NCBI RefSeq assembly: GCF_021295315.1
Contig: NZ_JAIMJA010000031.1
Coordinates: 1-39,491 of the forward strand
DNA length: 39,491 nt
Origin: Motilimonas cestriensis
GTDB lineage: Bacteria; Pseudomonadota; Gammaproteobacteria; Enterobacterales; CBDFNC01
Direction of reading: 5' to 3'
Below the pieces are notes generated by a model. It made no database searches. It worked only from the letters and a program-made list of their open reading frames with translations, and had not been told where the DNA came from. Each line of letters begins with the position of its first letter. Positions within the stretch are counted from its first letter, which is position 1. Shown here in pieces: positions 1-15,000 of the stretch. A program made the translations under genes and the position numbers.

Positions 1-3000
1 TGGTGGAGTACCAATATAACCGCTTATCGCAGACGGTACGCAAGCGTGAGTATATTGATAATCAGGCGGTGAGTAAGGCATTGCAAGAGGTGCAAGCTGG
101 GCAGACAGAGCAGAGCTTGTATGAATCATTTGTAGAGCTTGCGGCGGCATTACAGGGCATGGGGGAGGCGAACCTAGAGCTGAATGAGCAGCTCAGTGAG
201 CTCAATGAACAACAAAAACGGGTTGATGATTTGTTGGTCGAGTTGGCCGATCTTGAACAGCGTATTGGTCATAGTGAAGGAAATAGTGCCCGTCTGGACA
301 CGGAGTTGGGACAAACCCTAGTACGATTGACCTCTTTGCAGGGGACGGTGAATCATGAGTTTGAGCGTTATAATACCCTAAAAAACAAAGTAAAAAGTCT
401 GGATGAACAGGTAAAATCGTACGAAATAAAACTGGGTCTCAGAGAGCCAGAAGCTATGCGGCAAGCTAGCCTATTTGCCATGTCAAGTATGTCACGTACA
501 GCAGCGTTCGGTGCGCCGATGATGAGTGCGGAGTCTAATGAGCGGGCGTTAGACTCCCGTTTTAGCGATCCACTGGTTGAAGCGGCGCTCCAAGATGTAG
601 CTGAAAGCCGGGCTACTTTGGATACGCTGAATCAGACGCTAACAGTGCAGCAACATGCAGTAGCTGCCCAAGTGGCGGTGGTGGCACAATATAACCAGTC
701 ACAGGAAGCAGCGCGGGTATTTAGGGAAAGCCGTCGTGAGGCGATGGCGAGTGCTGCGCAAGCGTTAGCGCAGGCTGCGAATCGAGTGGACAGTCGTACG
801 GCAGAGCAGCATAGGTTGCAACAGGCACTAAATGTAGTTAATTCGGCCCGTCAGCAGGCGTATGACACCTTAAGCGCAGCTCAGAAGTCAGATCAACAAG
901 CTGGTGTCACTAAGCTACAGGCAGATGCTGCGTACGCCAGTGCACTGAGCGCAAAGGCGGATGCAGCGACGCAGCTGGCACAAATTGAGTCAATGCTGGC
1001 GTCGGCTGAAGGCAATCATGATATGGCCTCTGCAGAAATTGCTCGGGCGCAAGCAGTGATTGATGCTGAGGAGGTAGTGCTAAGCGATTTACTGGCACGT
1101 CAAGCTCATGCTCTGCAGGAAGTGGAACGCTTAACGAGGTTACTTACTGCGGCGGCACGGACTTTAAGTGAAGGTGACCAGGCCCTGAATCAGGCCCAAG
1201 CTGAGCAGGCGCAAGCCAGCGACACGGCGGCGCTCACAGAGGCCTCACTCACTGCAGCCACTCAAGCTCACGATGAAGCAATGGCTAGCTTGAAAGGAGC
1301 GCAGGAGCGCCTCGTCGCTGCGACGCGATCACTGGAGGACGCCGAGGCTACATTACTAGTTGCTACGGAAGCAATGGCGCAAGCGACACAGACTTTGGCC
1401 CCTTATCTCGAAGAGCAGGTGAGCCTGCGTAGCATACGTGATGTAGCACAGGCAGTATTTGATCATGCATTTAGCGCTGTGGCGATCGCAGAGCAGGAAC
1501 ATCAAGGTGGTTTGGCGCTGATAGAGGAAGCGCAAAGTAATGCCGAAGTTGCATTGACTGAATATGAGATGGCGATTGCGGCATTGGAGGCAGGACTGGC
1601 CGAAGGTGCTGACGCTGAAACTATTCGTTACCTGACGTTGGCACGAGATACCGCGATTAACACCCGTAACACCACGGCGGCGCAGTTGGAACAAGCACTT
1701 GCCAACGAAGTGCAATTACAGGTAACCGCTGAACGTTTGGTGGGGCCTCGGGAAGAAGCTCGAGGTATACTGATGCGCGAGCAGGCTGCACTGGATGCCG
1801 CCATTGCAAGGGCCAATGGGGCGCAACAAGTTTTTGATACCGCAACCGAGGCTCTCAAAAGTGCTGATACGGCGTTGGCCTTAGCGCAGTCTGAATTGAG
1901 GGATGCAACGGCCGTGCACGCGACGACCGAATCTGCTGAAGCCGCTGCAGCGAATACACTTGTACAGAAAAGACAAGCTGATGATGCGGCGCAGCTAGCG
2001 CTGACCGACGCTAATGCCAATCTGGTGCAGATTACGGCCGAACTGCAACACGCGTCGCAGGCACATGCTGCGCTAAGTGCTGAGTTCAATGATGCTTATG
2101 TGGCCCATGATGATGTATCTGAGCAACGGAAGGTTGCTGAGTTGACGCTCGGTAATGAGGGCGGGAGACTTAGTCAAGCGCAGGCTGCACAAGTGAGTGC
2201 AGCGCAGGACATTGAACGGTTAACTGCTATGCAGGCTCAGGCGGAGCAAGAGCAAATTGATGCAGATTCGCAATATGTGCAGGCTACTAGCGAGTTGAAT
2301 GTGGCCCGTCAGCTGGTGACAGATGTGGGCGCAGCTCTTGCGGCGGCGCAGCTTCAGGTTACAGAGACTGATACAGAACAGGCCACGGCAACACATGCAT
2401 TGAGCATGGCTCAGTATGCAGCTGCCGACGCCCATGCTGATCACAGCATGGCGCAGGCGGGATATGACACGGTCGCAGCGGCGTATCATCAGGCAGAGCA
2501 AGCAGAGACTCTAGCGGCGGAAAACCTGGCGGATGCTAATGCTGAGCTGGCTGAATTGAACGTTGCATTACAGACGACTACTGATTCGCTGGAAAACCAG
2601 GCTCAGACGTTGGAGAAGCAAGAAGCGGTGCTGGTATCCTCGGTAAGTGAATACGGCGGTATCAGTGGCTACGAAGCCTGGAAGGCGCAGCAGCAGGAAA
2701 ATTATGAGGTCCAATTTGGCGACCCAGTGATCGAGGTGAAGCTGTCGGAAATCCGTTTACTGAAAGCTCAACTGAGTGAATTGGGCGATCAAATCAGACT
2801 GCAGCAACAGCAGGTGAGCGAGCGTGAAACGAAGCTGCAGACCAGCATTGCACTGCATCAACAGGCACTGGCGGAGAAACAATCTGCACAGACGGTGGCC
2901 GCTGATAAGCAAGCCTTATTAGCGCAAGCACAGGCCGAGCACCTAGAAGAGCAACAGGCACTAGCGGACAAGAGCTCGGTTTGGCAGCAGGCCGTTGATG

Positions 3001-6000
3001 CGTTGGCCCAAGTGCAACAACACCAGCGTGATGCGGTCAACATTTACCAGCAACAGCAACAAAAGCATGTAGCGGCGCAGCAGGCGCACCAGTATGCTGC
3101 ACAGGCGCACGATGAGGCGGCTACTGCCCTGAGTGATGCTGACAATGCACTGGGGCAGGCACAACAAATCTTAGTACAAACGCAGCAGGCATTAGCGCAG
3201 GCGCAGCAAAATAAGCAAGATAATGAAGTGGCACTTGTGGACGCCACTGGCCGACTACAATTAGCGCAGAAATCGGTCGCGGCGCTGACGCAGAGCGTCA
3301 CGGAGGCGGAGCTGGCTTACGCTAGCGCGCAGCGAGCCGCTGATGCGGCAGGAGTAGCGCTTAGCGGGGCAAAACAGCAGTTAGAGTCAACTGAAGCGGC
3401 TACGAAGACCGCGACGACAGCGCTAAAGCAGGCACAACAGGGGCTGACCTTGGCTGATGCAACTTTGGCTACAGCGACAGCAGCGTTGAGTGAGTCAACT
3501 TATAGTCAGGCGTTAGCTCAGCTGGCGTTTGATGAGACCTCGGCGGCACTGGCGCCATACCTAGCAGAAATCGCGAAGCAACAGGAGCTACGTGATGAGG
3601 CGCAGGCCAGTTTCGATGCAGCCAAGCAGGCTTGGTTAGCTGCACATGATGCATACCTCGCCGCGGTGGATGTGGTGACACAGATTCAACTGCGTGTTGA
3701 TGACACCGGAGCACGGCTGCAGGCGGCACAACTGGCACTCGATGAAGCAACTACCGCCGGCCGACCAGAGGCGGAAGTGCATGAACTCAGCTTGTACCGC
3801 GATGCGATGGAAGATGCCCACAACTTAGCCACTAGTAAGTTGGATGCTGCGCTGCACGAGCGGGATATTCTTGAACAGGACATGCTCCGACTTAGCCTAC
3901 CGAAGGCCGCAGCGGAAGAAGAGCTAGCCGCGGCAGATACTCGTCTGGCCCAAGCGCAACAAGATGCTAAGCCTGCACAGGATATTTATGATGCAGCGCA
4001 TGTCGTTCTGAAAGAGGCAAACCAGAAGCTGGCACAGGCCCAGGGTGTTCGAGACCAAGCAAGTGTGGCTCAAATGCAGGCTGTGAGCTCGCGAGACACC
4101 CAGCAGAAGGTGTTTAATGAAGCCGAAGCGGCACTGTTGGGGGCGAAAGAAGCACTGGAGCATGCATCGCAGGAACATCTGCAAAAAAATGAGTTAGCGG
4201 CTCATACGGCGGATACCTTGAATGATGTAAAAGCAGCGTTGATGGAGCAGAAGCAGCTGCAGACTCGTGCTGAGCAGGACATAGCGACTGCTAATGACGC
4301 ACTCACAACAGTCATGCAAACGCTCACGGATACGCAGCAACTTATTCAAGCTCAAACCATAACCGTGGCCACACGTCAAGCGCAGTTTGCCACGGGGCAG
4401 GCGCACCTGAAACAGGTACAGACCCAGCTGACACAAACGCAGCAGGATGAGTTTGCTGCAGCACAAGAGGAAGTTGCCGCACAAGTCGCGTTGACTCAGG
4501 CTAGCAGCGAGTTGTCTGCTAGCTCGGCGCAGCAGGAAGAGGCTTTGAGTTTGCGTGATGCGCAAGCTGATGTGGTGGCAAAGACGCAGCAACAACTGGA
4601 TCAGGCGCAGGCGGCATCGGATGATGCACTCGCGGTGTTGATGCAGGCCTCCACTGGCGCTGCGCACACAGGCGATGCGAAGGTGCAAGCAGAGCAGGCA
4701 TTGGTGACTATCAGTGCCTTGCTTGATGCGACCAATGCAGAGCTCGCGTCGCGGGTCGCGCTGCTTGCGGAGCGTGAAGATGAACTTAAAGTGGCAGTGG
4801 CTCCGTATGGTGGTCTAAGTGCTTACGAAAGCTGGAAAGCAGCGCAGGCGGAGGACAATACTGCCCCCGTTGGAGACCCTAAAATTGAACTGCTGATGGC
4901 AAAAATTAGCGCATCACGCACTTTGCTGGGTGAGCTGAGTAATGACATTGAGCGGCAGCAGGCGCAGTTGCTTGAGCAGGAAGTTTTCCTTAAGCAGACG
5001 CAGAAGGCTTACTTAGCGGCTGGCATTGAGCGTGCTGGGCGTGCCGATGCGCTGACTTCTGCCAATGGGGCGCTGGCACATGCGGCAGATGTACTGCGTG
5101 ATAGTCAGGCCACTCTGGCTGAGCGCGAACAGATAAAGCAGGCCGCTTCCCTGGCTCTGAATCAGGCGACGCTGGCACAAGAGCAAGCGCAAGATACCCT
5201 TACGCAGGCAAGTGAAGCCCTTGTTGCAGCGCAAACCGATGTGGTGCAGCGTCGTGTGGCAGCGGATTCAGCCGGACAGACACTTGTCGACATTAGTGCT
5301 GCGCTGGAGGTGACCCAGGCTGCGTTGGCACAGGCGCAGATAGACGTGGCAGAAGCCGCACAGGAAAGTGATACTGAAAAAGCAAAACTTGATGAGGCGC
5401 AGGTAAGGCTGGATGCGCTAAATGTACAGGTCGATGAATTAACTAATGCATTGAAAAATGCGCAGGCAACTTTGAATGACGCAGATGCCCGACTGACGCA
5501 GGCGCAGCAGGAAGATATGCAGGCCGCGAAAGGGGCTGTGCAGCAGGCACAAACTCTGGAGCGGGCAACCTCGGCAAAAACCGCTGCTGACACGCAGCTG
5601 GTGAAGGTAAACAATGATCTTGCGCAAGCACAGCAACGCAAGGCGACCGCTGAGACGGCACTGGCGCAGGCGCAGCAGGCCTTCAGTATCACAGAGTCAG
5701 CTTTAGCCCCTTATCTTGAAGAGCTGGCTCCGTTACAGCAAGCGAACGATGAGACGCTTGCCAGTTGGCAAGCCGCCGCACAGGCTGTGAGGGATGCTGA
5801 CATCGAATATCAGGCTGCCATCGCTTCAACAGAGAATGCCCGTGGCCAAGCTGCGGCAGCAGAAATGACTCTGGCCAATGCTCAGGAAGCGCTGGACAAG
5901 GCTATCGCCGGTGGCGAGGCAGCGAAATGGCATGAGTTGACTTTAGCTCGAAATGCTGCCATGAACACTCGCAACACCACAGCGGCGCAATTAGCTGACC

Positions 6001-9000
6001 AAGTTGTCCAGCTGAATCAAAAGGGAGAAGTCGCTCAACGCTTACATGCGCCAGAGGTGCAAGCGCTGGCAGCCTACCAAGAGGCGCAGGCCGAGCTCAA
6101 CGGTGCTGTAGCGCGCGCAGCCGACACAAGGGCTGAATTTGAATGGGCGCAGGCTACGCTCACCGCTGCCCTTGATGAGCAAACGCAGGCCACTGAAATA
6201 CTCAGTGGTACCACCCAAACACAGGTGCAAGCAACCGAGCAAGCTCAGCAAGCCTATGCTCAATATGGCGAAGCCGTGACCGCTGACCACGATGCTCGCG
6301 AACTGTTAACCGTCGCAGAGACTGAACTTGCTATCGCCAGTACCTTACAGCAGGACGCAGCTAAGCAGGAGGCAACGCTGAGCGACTTGCTATCACAAAC
6401 GCAGCAGGCGCAACACTTAGCACAAGTTGACGTAAACCGTTACACCACTCACTATGAGGCGGCGCAGTCAGCGTTGAGTGATGCTCAAACCCGTACCGCA
6501 CAGATGATCGCACAGCGTGATGCACAAAACACTGCCAAAGTGGACGCTGGCGAGCAAGTGAATCAGGCTATCCAAGCACACCAACATGCTGAGGAGATTC
6601 TTGATGGCGCCCGCACCGTGAAGGCTCAGGCCACCTCGGCGCTTGCGACTGCCACGCAGCAGCGCAGTAATGCTGCGCAAATGCTGACCGATGCGTCTGT
6701 TGCCCTTGAGGCGGCGAGCTCCGAGGTAGGCATGGCTACGGAGCGTCACAGCTCGGCGCTGGCCACTCAGCTTAATGCTGAGAGCGCAATGACGCTAGCG
6801 CAAAACGCTGAAGCTCGCGCCCTGTTGACGCGCAACCAGGCTCGTGAAAGTGTAAGCACCTTAGAGGCAAGGCTGGATGACGCCAGTGACCGCATGGCGG
6901 ATGCCCTCAATACTCTTACTCAACAGGAAACACAACTGGAAGCCCTGTTAGCTCCTTATGGTGGCATGGTGGGGTATGAAGCATGGAAGTTGGTGCAGGC
7001 CGGTGTTAACGGTGCTCAGTTTGGAGACCCTGAAATTGAAGCAGTACTGGCTGAAATTAGCGTGATTAAGCAGGTGCTTAGTGACTTGAGTGGCAATATT
7101 GCTGACCAGCAGCTGACGTTGGATGAACAGAAAGTGTTTCTAGCGCAGAAGTTGCAAGAGCATGCAGATGCTACGGCTGCGCAGCAGCATGCAGGTAAAG
7201 CACATACTGATGCACAGCTGGTGCTTGGCAATGCTGCTAAAGTGCAACAGCAACATGAAACTATGCAGGCGAGCAGTGCTGCGGCAAATGCAGCCGCACT
7301 GGCGGCACGTAACGAGGCACAGCAGCACTTAGTCTACACCTCTGAACAACAACAGCAGCATCAGCAGGCGCTGATGCAGGCGCAGACTTTGGCGGCTCAA
7401 CTGGCCACGGATATGGCACAGGCTGATACCGCCTTGGCACAGGCTGATACAGCACTGGCACAGGCCGATACGCGATACCATCAGTTGCTACAGGCTGTTA
7501 ACGAAGCGACAAGTACGATTGACCATCATGACGCACAACTCAGTGCAGCCTTTGTTGATTTGAGCGTCGCGGCTGATAAGTTGGAACTGCTCACTGCGGC
7601 TCGTGATACGGCAGCGCAAGCGCAGGTCGATGCAACGGATGCGCAGTTACAGGCTTCAACGGCGTTGGCACTGGCGCAGCAACAACTGGCAGACAGTGAT
7701 GATGCCGTTATGCTGGCGCAGCAACAGCTGACACAGGCACAGACTAGCGCGGCACAGGCTCAGACAGATTTATCAGAGACTGACGCAACCCTGGCCGCGG
7801 CTCTGACGGCGCGAGCCACCGCCGAAGCTGAGCACCATAGCGCCACAGATGCTTTAGCACCGCACCTTGAGGTGATTGCTGTGGCGGTGCAGGAGCGTGA
7901 TGCCAGACGCGTTGACTATGATCATACCGATGATGCCTATATGGCTGTGGTCATTGCGCATGAGCAGGCCATTGTAGACAGTGACGCAGCCGTCGCCGAA
8001 GTTGATGCGGCTAATCTACACCTTACAGAGGTAGAAGCGGCGCTGGCCGCAGCCACTGACGCTGGTGACCATTCTGCTATCTTTGAGTTGACGGTGGCCC
8101 GCAATGAAGCCATCACTGCGCAGCAGCAAGCCAGATCTGGGGTAGACGGGGCAATGAATCGCCGCGATGAGTTGGCGCAGGAAGTGATTCGTCTAAGTGC
8201 ACCGCGCTCGGCAGCGCAGGAAGCGCTGAATATCGCACAGTCAGAAGTAGATAATGCTACTGCTCTAGCCGCTTTCTCACAAAAACGTTTCGACACGGCT
8301 GCAATGACGCTGGCACAGGCACAACAGGCGCTGAGCAGTGCCACCACTGCGCAGCAGCGAGCCAGTGAGGCCCTTGATGCCGCCCTCGTATTGCAGAGCG
8401 GCGCGCAGCAAGCACAAGATGATACACGGAAGGTACAGGCGAGTAAGCAGCAAACATTCGAACAGGCTGAGACTGACTTAACAACTGCCGATATCTCACT
8501 GGCGCAAACGACTGCTCACTATAATAGTTTCCCCGCGCGGATCGCAGCTGCTGAAAGCGATCGTGATCGTGCACTTAGTAACATAGCTGTAGCGGAGCAA
8601 GGACTGAACCAAGCACTGGCGGGGCTTAGCGCAATGCTAAGTCCGCAGCCAAAAATGGCCAGCATGATGGCTTCACCTATGATGATGCGTATGGCTGCTG
8701 GCCCAGTTGAGGATGCTCAGCAAGCGCTAAATGAGGCTCGAGCGGCACTGTCACTAGCGCAACAGGCGCGGGATGACCAAGCCACGACGGTTGAACGTCA
8801 GCGTATTGAGCAGCAAAGCGCAGCTATATTGCATGATAAGCTGGCAGCACTGCAGCATAGCAACGACGTTGAACAAGCACAGATTGAAGTGCAACTGACG
8901 CAAAGTACTGCCGCGCTGGCCGAGGCCTCTCAGCAGTTGAGCGAGGCAGAGTCTGACTACGCGCAAAAAACGGCACAACTGGTCGAGGCGCAGCTGCAAT

Positions 9001-12000
9001 TGGCTGATGCACAGGTGGCCAAGTTGCTGGCGGAATCTGCTGTCGACAATACCCGCGGGGCTTATTTAGCGGCGCAGGAGGAGACTTCAACCATCGCTGC
9101 TGCCCGCGATCGGGCGCAGCAAAACGTCGACGCCTTGAGCCTTCGACTGCAGGATGCCCTCACTTCTCACCAAGCGGTGAACGCCTCGCTGTCGCCGAAA
9201 CAGCAACAGCTTGAAAGCCTGCTGATCCCGTACCGTGACTTCGGGGGCTACCTTAGCAGCAAAGGCGATGATATCGTTGCCCATGCCATTGCTAAACACG
9301 CTGAAAATGATCAAGTGATTGCTGAAAAAGAAGCGCTGATTGCAACATTGGTGAAAACCACTAATGAGCTTGCTGAAGATATTTCCGGTCAGCAAGAGCG
9401 CATGGACAAGTTGGCGCAGCAATGGCTAGGTCATAAACGAACACACGAAGAGAAGTTGCAACACCTTAATGGCCTTGAGGGCTCAAAAGAGGATTATGTT
9501 AGTCAACAGTCAGGGTTTATTAAGGATAAAAACGACGCTCAAGAGAGGATTGACACTGCAACAAAAGATAAATCGACAGCGGCTATCAACGAAAGTAACG
9601 CACGCATTGCGCTTAACGATGCGCTAAGCGCGGCTGCACAGGCAAAACAAGGTTTACCTGCCGCCAAGCTTGCTCAGCAGCAGGCTGAAAGTGCGAAGAA
9701 TGCAATCGACGCTCGCCTCGTTCAAATTGATATTGATTTAGGAGTTCGCGCACAGGAAAGCTTAAGCGCGCGAAACGATGTTAGAGCGTTACGCGGGAAT
9801 GCGAATTTTACCAACGGCTTCCGACTTTTGATGAATGCAGCTCACTATGTCGATGCTGCCAAAATGTTAGCCGCTTATACTCGTCTGAGCCATATCTCGC
9901 CTAACCTGTCAGAAATACAAAGTGCTCAGCAAACCGTGCAAAATTCTTTACCGGATTTTCAAGCTCGCATTGAAATGCATGACAAAGAAGTGAAACATAT
10001 GCTTATGGTGCAAAAATTTGCATCAGAAGAAACTTCAGTTCCTAGTCAAGGAGAGGTTGATGCTGAAGTAAATCGACGCAACAATGCCATTAGCGCTAAA
10101 CATCATCTTGAGCTTGTTATCGCACAGCTGAATGACGTGGGGGGGCAAAGTCCGATCCCTGACTTCGATAACTCAAGCTTGAAGTCTGAACTGCAGCAAT
10201 TGCGAACAAAGTTTGATGATGAATACAAACAATTAGGCTTAGTGCTGGACCACATGCTTGATAATCGCTATCAGGATGAAGAAAATCCTGGTCTGTATAC
10301 ACAGTCTCAGATAGATGCCGTTATAAGCGCCCGTAACACCGCGATTGCACTCGACCCGTTTATGGGGGCGTCGATAAGTACCCTTGAAAACTACCAAAAT
10401 GTGCGTGGCAACAGCGCTGAACTTGAATCGGAAAAAGCCCGTTTACTGCAGGATAAAAAAGGCTCTGATCAAGCGCTTATTGACGCAAATAATGCACTGA
10501 CTGTTGCAGAGCAAGCTATTAAAGATGCCAATGTTGCAGTAACGCAGCTAGAGCAGGCATTGGCAGCAGCATTTACAGCGTTAGAAAAAGCAAATGACGC
10601 TCTCAATAACGCTCAGACAACGTTGGAAAACGCAACGACATCATTGAATACCGTTGCGGCATTAATTGCTGATGTTGAAGATCTGCTGGTTGTTGCGCAT
10701 AAAGATGAAGCCAACGCACGAGTGCCAATTATTGAAGCGCGCGGTAAATTGGACATCGCGGAAGTTGAGTTAGCGACTTCGCTGAAAGACTTGAACGCCA
10801 GTAATGGGCACCTTAGCAGTGCTCGCCAAGACTTGGCTGACGCATACCAATTACGTGGGGAAGTGGCACAACAACTGAATCTGGCCCGTGAATATTATCG
10901 CGATGCCCGTGATAAAGTAGGTGAAGGCCAGAAAGCCGTTGGCGATGCAGCCGCCAAGATTGCGCAAGACTTGCGTATGAATGCGGTCAGTTACGACACC
11001 GATTACAGCTATGATGCTCGCGGCCAGCTTACCCAGACATTGTCGGCTGCGGTGACTTACAGTGAGCGCTCCGAAACAGGTGAAATGCAGACTCGCTATG
11101 GCCGTATGGAGACGGTTAACGACTACGATAACCTGGGTAACGTGGTATCAATTACCACCGCTAAGGGCACTCAGGTTGAAGACCAGAAGACGTTTGAGTA
11201 TACGGTGACAGGCCAGCAAACCCGTTCAACGGGGTTGGCGGGCAGCCGCGTGGTTTACAACAGTCGTGATGAGGCGGTGGTTAACTACAACGCTGAAGGA
11301 GGCCGCCGTGATCGGGTTTACGATCAAGCAGGTCAGCTTCGCTTTGAGGTAGACGAGCTGGGCTATGTAACGGAGTACCGTTATAACCGCTTTGGTGAGC
11401 AAGTTGCACTGCTGCGTTACGAATATGCTTTTGATTTGGCTCGCAAGGCTAATACTGCCCTTGAGCTCGATGCACTGGAAGGTTTTATCCTGCGCGGCGG
11501 AGATGTGCGAGAGCTGGCATACAGCTATGACAAGAAGGGGCAGCGCACCGCAACCGTGCAAGCCAGCTTCGTTGATGCTAAGGCTGAGCGGGTGACCGAT
11601 AACGTGCGCTACAACGCCTTTGGGGAAGCCGTATTGAGCTCACGCACTTATCAGAGTGGGATTAATCCTGACAACCTTAGCTATAGCAAGGTTACCGTAC
11701 TGTCTAACAATATCTACGACGCCAGTGGTCGCTTGTTGGTCAGTCGTGATGCTGAGAATTACGTGACTGTTTACGACTACAACGCCTTTGGTGAGCGGGT
11801 ATCGAAGAAAGAGTCGAGCCAGCGCTACGGTGGCAGCTGGAAAAACGATGAGGTGAGAGCATGGTTAGCGGGTGATAAAGCGGTGCGCACTGAGTCGTAT
11901 GCCTACGATAATCGGGGCAATCAAACCCAGATCACCCGCCATGATGTCACTTATGCTGTGCACACGGGTAACACCGTGGCGCACGTAACTGGCGATCTAG

Positions 12001-15000
12001 TGTCTAGCATGTATTACGATCTTGCCGGTCGCGTCTACTTTACCGTGACGGAAGAAGGTAATGCCCAATACGCGAGCCACAGCGACAACCCGAACGCGGT
12101 GATTAACGAGTACGACGCCCTTGGCCGTTTGGTGACGAGCTGGGGTAAAGAGCGGGATTATCTGGTTTCTTCAGCATCGCTGCATTCGCCTTCTGCGCGC
12201 AAGATTGTGCAGCCCGATAGGCTCAGCAGCAGAGTGCAAACAGACTATGGCTATGATGCCCATGGCAATCAGGTATTCATTCAAAACGAAGATAGGATCA
12301 CTTACCAATATTACGATCCGCAAGGGCGCCTAACTGGTCGTCGTGACGCAGCAGGTCACTATACTGCCGTTGCGGTAGACGCGATGAACCGAGTAATTGA
12401 AGAGCGTCAACAGGTAAGCGTCAGTGGTGAGCTGGGTTATCACTACGAGCGCGTGGTGCAATATAAGTATGATGCGACCGGGCGTCAGACCGAAACCTGG
12501 CACTATGGTGACCAAGGGCGGGTTCGTAAAGAAAAAGCGATTTACACCGCCTTTGGTGAGGTAGAAAGCAAGCTACAAAACGGCGTGGTACAAGAGCGCT
12601 TTAGCTACAACGGGCTGGGACAGGTGACTGGCGCGGTGAAGCAGGGAGTTAGCTATGCCTACGAATACGACAGTTTAGGCCATGTCGCAAAAGAAACCGT
12701 TGGCGGTGAACGCTCCACGGTGCGTGATTACGACAACCTAGGCCGATTGCTAACCGAGCAGGGCGCGGTGTTTAATCAACACTGGAATGGCAATGCCATC
12801 TACCAGCCAAAAACCAGCATTGAATACGATCGCTGGGGTAATGCGAAAAAACAAACCGTCAACGGCGTCGAAACCTACTTTAAATACGACAGCAATAACA
12901 ACGTGATAAAACAGACGGGGCCAGCCACCACGATATACAGTGCTAACGGCACCGCGATTAACCATTACTATCAGGTATCGTCTTTCTTCTATGATGCCAG
13001 CGGCAATCATATTGGAACCAAGATGGCTAACGGCGGTTTGCACCGCAGCTTCTATGATGCAGCTGGTCAAAAACTGAAAGACGTCAGTGCCAGTGGCGCC
13101 GTGAAGCATTACTACCACGACGCCCGTGGCGACCTGATTGGGGTGATAGGAGCAGATGGGCGCGGTGAGCAAATGCGTTACAACGGCAATGGTCAGTTGG
13201 AAAGTCGGGCCCGCATCAACCTCGCTAAGGGTTACAGTGAAGTGGCCCAACGCTACTACTATGACCAGGCCGGTCAGCGATACCGTGAAGACCTGTATGG
13301 TGCCACGGGTTATACCAGCCTAACTCGCTATGACCGCTTTGGTCAGATTGTGGAAAACAAAGGGCAAGGTGTACACCAGAGGTTTGCTTATGACATCAAT
13401 GGTAACCGAACTCGGGAAGCTTGGCTCGATACCCAGGGGGATGAGCAAGGCGTGAAGACGGCGACCTTTGATGGGTATAGCAGAATGCAAACCCAGACCT
13501 TGATTAATGGCTTGGTGCTGAACTTTGAGTATAACAGTTACAACCAGCTTAAGCGTCAGCACGGAGAGGGTCATGAAACCTTATACAGTTACTACGCCAA
13601 CGGCCTGCTCAAATCACAGGCGGTAAGCGGTGAGCAAACCGAGCAGCTGCGTTACGACATCAATGGCCGCGAAATTGGCCGTAGCCTTGTTTCGTCTGAC
13701 GGCAGTAAAGTGCTGAATACCAGCAGTACTTATGATGCTGCCGGGCGCCTGAGCAGTTTGACGACCAGCGAGGCCCGTTGGGGCGAGCACAGTGCGGGGA
13801 AAGCCACCATTCATTACGGTTATGATGAAGTGGGCAACCGCCGCCGCATCGAGAGTATGCGCACGGCACCGGATGGCAGCCAAAACAGTGAGGTGCATTG
13901 GTACAACTACGACGTAGACAACCGGATGACAGTGAGCAAAGGTCAACTGGTGGGGGGCAGCATCAGAGGCGGTAACGATGGCAGCCGAGTCATCAGTTAC
14001 GACATCATGGGGCGGCGTCAACAAGAATTCGCTTGGTTTAACACGAAGCGAGATGAGTTAGAGCAGGTACTGGTCAAGCAGCAAACCACACTGGGTTACG
14101 ACGGTAATGGTCACCTCAATAGCACGGTGGTGCGCGAGTACAATGACCCGCAAGCCAGTTATCACTTTGGTGACAGCTTTGTGGTTAGCAGCATGAGCCG
14201 AGAGAACACTCTTACTGGGCACGCGCAGCGCCAGGTAAGCAAAACAATCAACTACGAGTATGACAGCAATGGCCGGCTTCTTGGTAACACCGCCAGCACC
14301 GACACGGACACCACCCAATTTGCTTATATTGATAGCCAGATGGTGCGCCAGCAGGTAAATAAAAATGGGGAAGACCGCTTTGATATTAGCTTTAATTACC
14401 ATTTTTCAGGTCAGGTCAGTGCGCAGGCTACCCACTACCTAAAAGAAAGACGAACCGATACCAATGCAACTCGCTATATTGGTTGGGAAAATTATCAACG
14501 CGAGCAGACGGTGGCCAGCAGTACCGGTATTGGCTGGGGCCGCAGTACTACTACCTACCATTACAACGCGGTAGGCGCCTTGCAACGCACCAGTAGTAGC
14601 CAGAGTGAAAACGAACGCCATGTGATGACTGACCGCCATGGCCAGATTGCACTGAGCGTGGAAGGAGAGCAGCTTACCGCCCAATTATCAGTGGGTGGCA
14701 ATCAACTGGGCAACCTGACCGCGGATAAACTGGACGCCGACTTGCTGGACGACAGTGCAGCAGAGGTGGGCACCCAGCCTGGCGCCTATACGGTACGTCA
14801 GGGCGACACCCTGCAGACCGTCTCCCAGAAGGTGTATGGTGACAGCCGTTACTGGTATTTGATAGCGGATGCGAATGCGATGGGGCCAGAGGGTGAACTG
14901 ACACCGGGCAAATCCCTGATTATTCCGAACCAGCATACGCAAAGCTACAACGGCGCAGAGAGCTTCAAGCCGTATAATGAAAGCGACATTCTGGGTGATA

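Noticed and set aside
3-5. GTG at base 3 as the start of Rhs1
   Set aside because: The following residues align with the interior of Rhs2 (from residue 1935) in the middle of a YD block, so it is an internal valine and the gene continues upstream of the window.
1628-6749. Many antisense open frames of 60-180 codons opposite the Rhs1 coil
   Set aside because: They are mirror images of GCN/CAG-rich codons and give Cys/Ser/Leu-rich low-complexity proteins without ribosome-binding sites or domains.
7416-7478. 21-bp repeats as a CRISPR or regulatory array
   Set aside because: They are in-frame coding heptads with no spacers.
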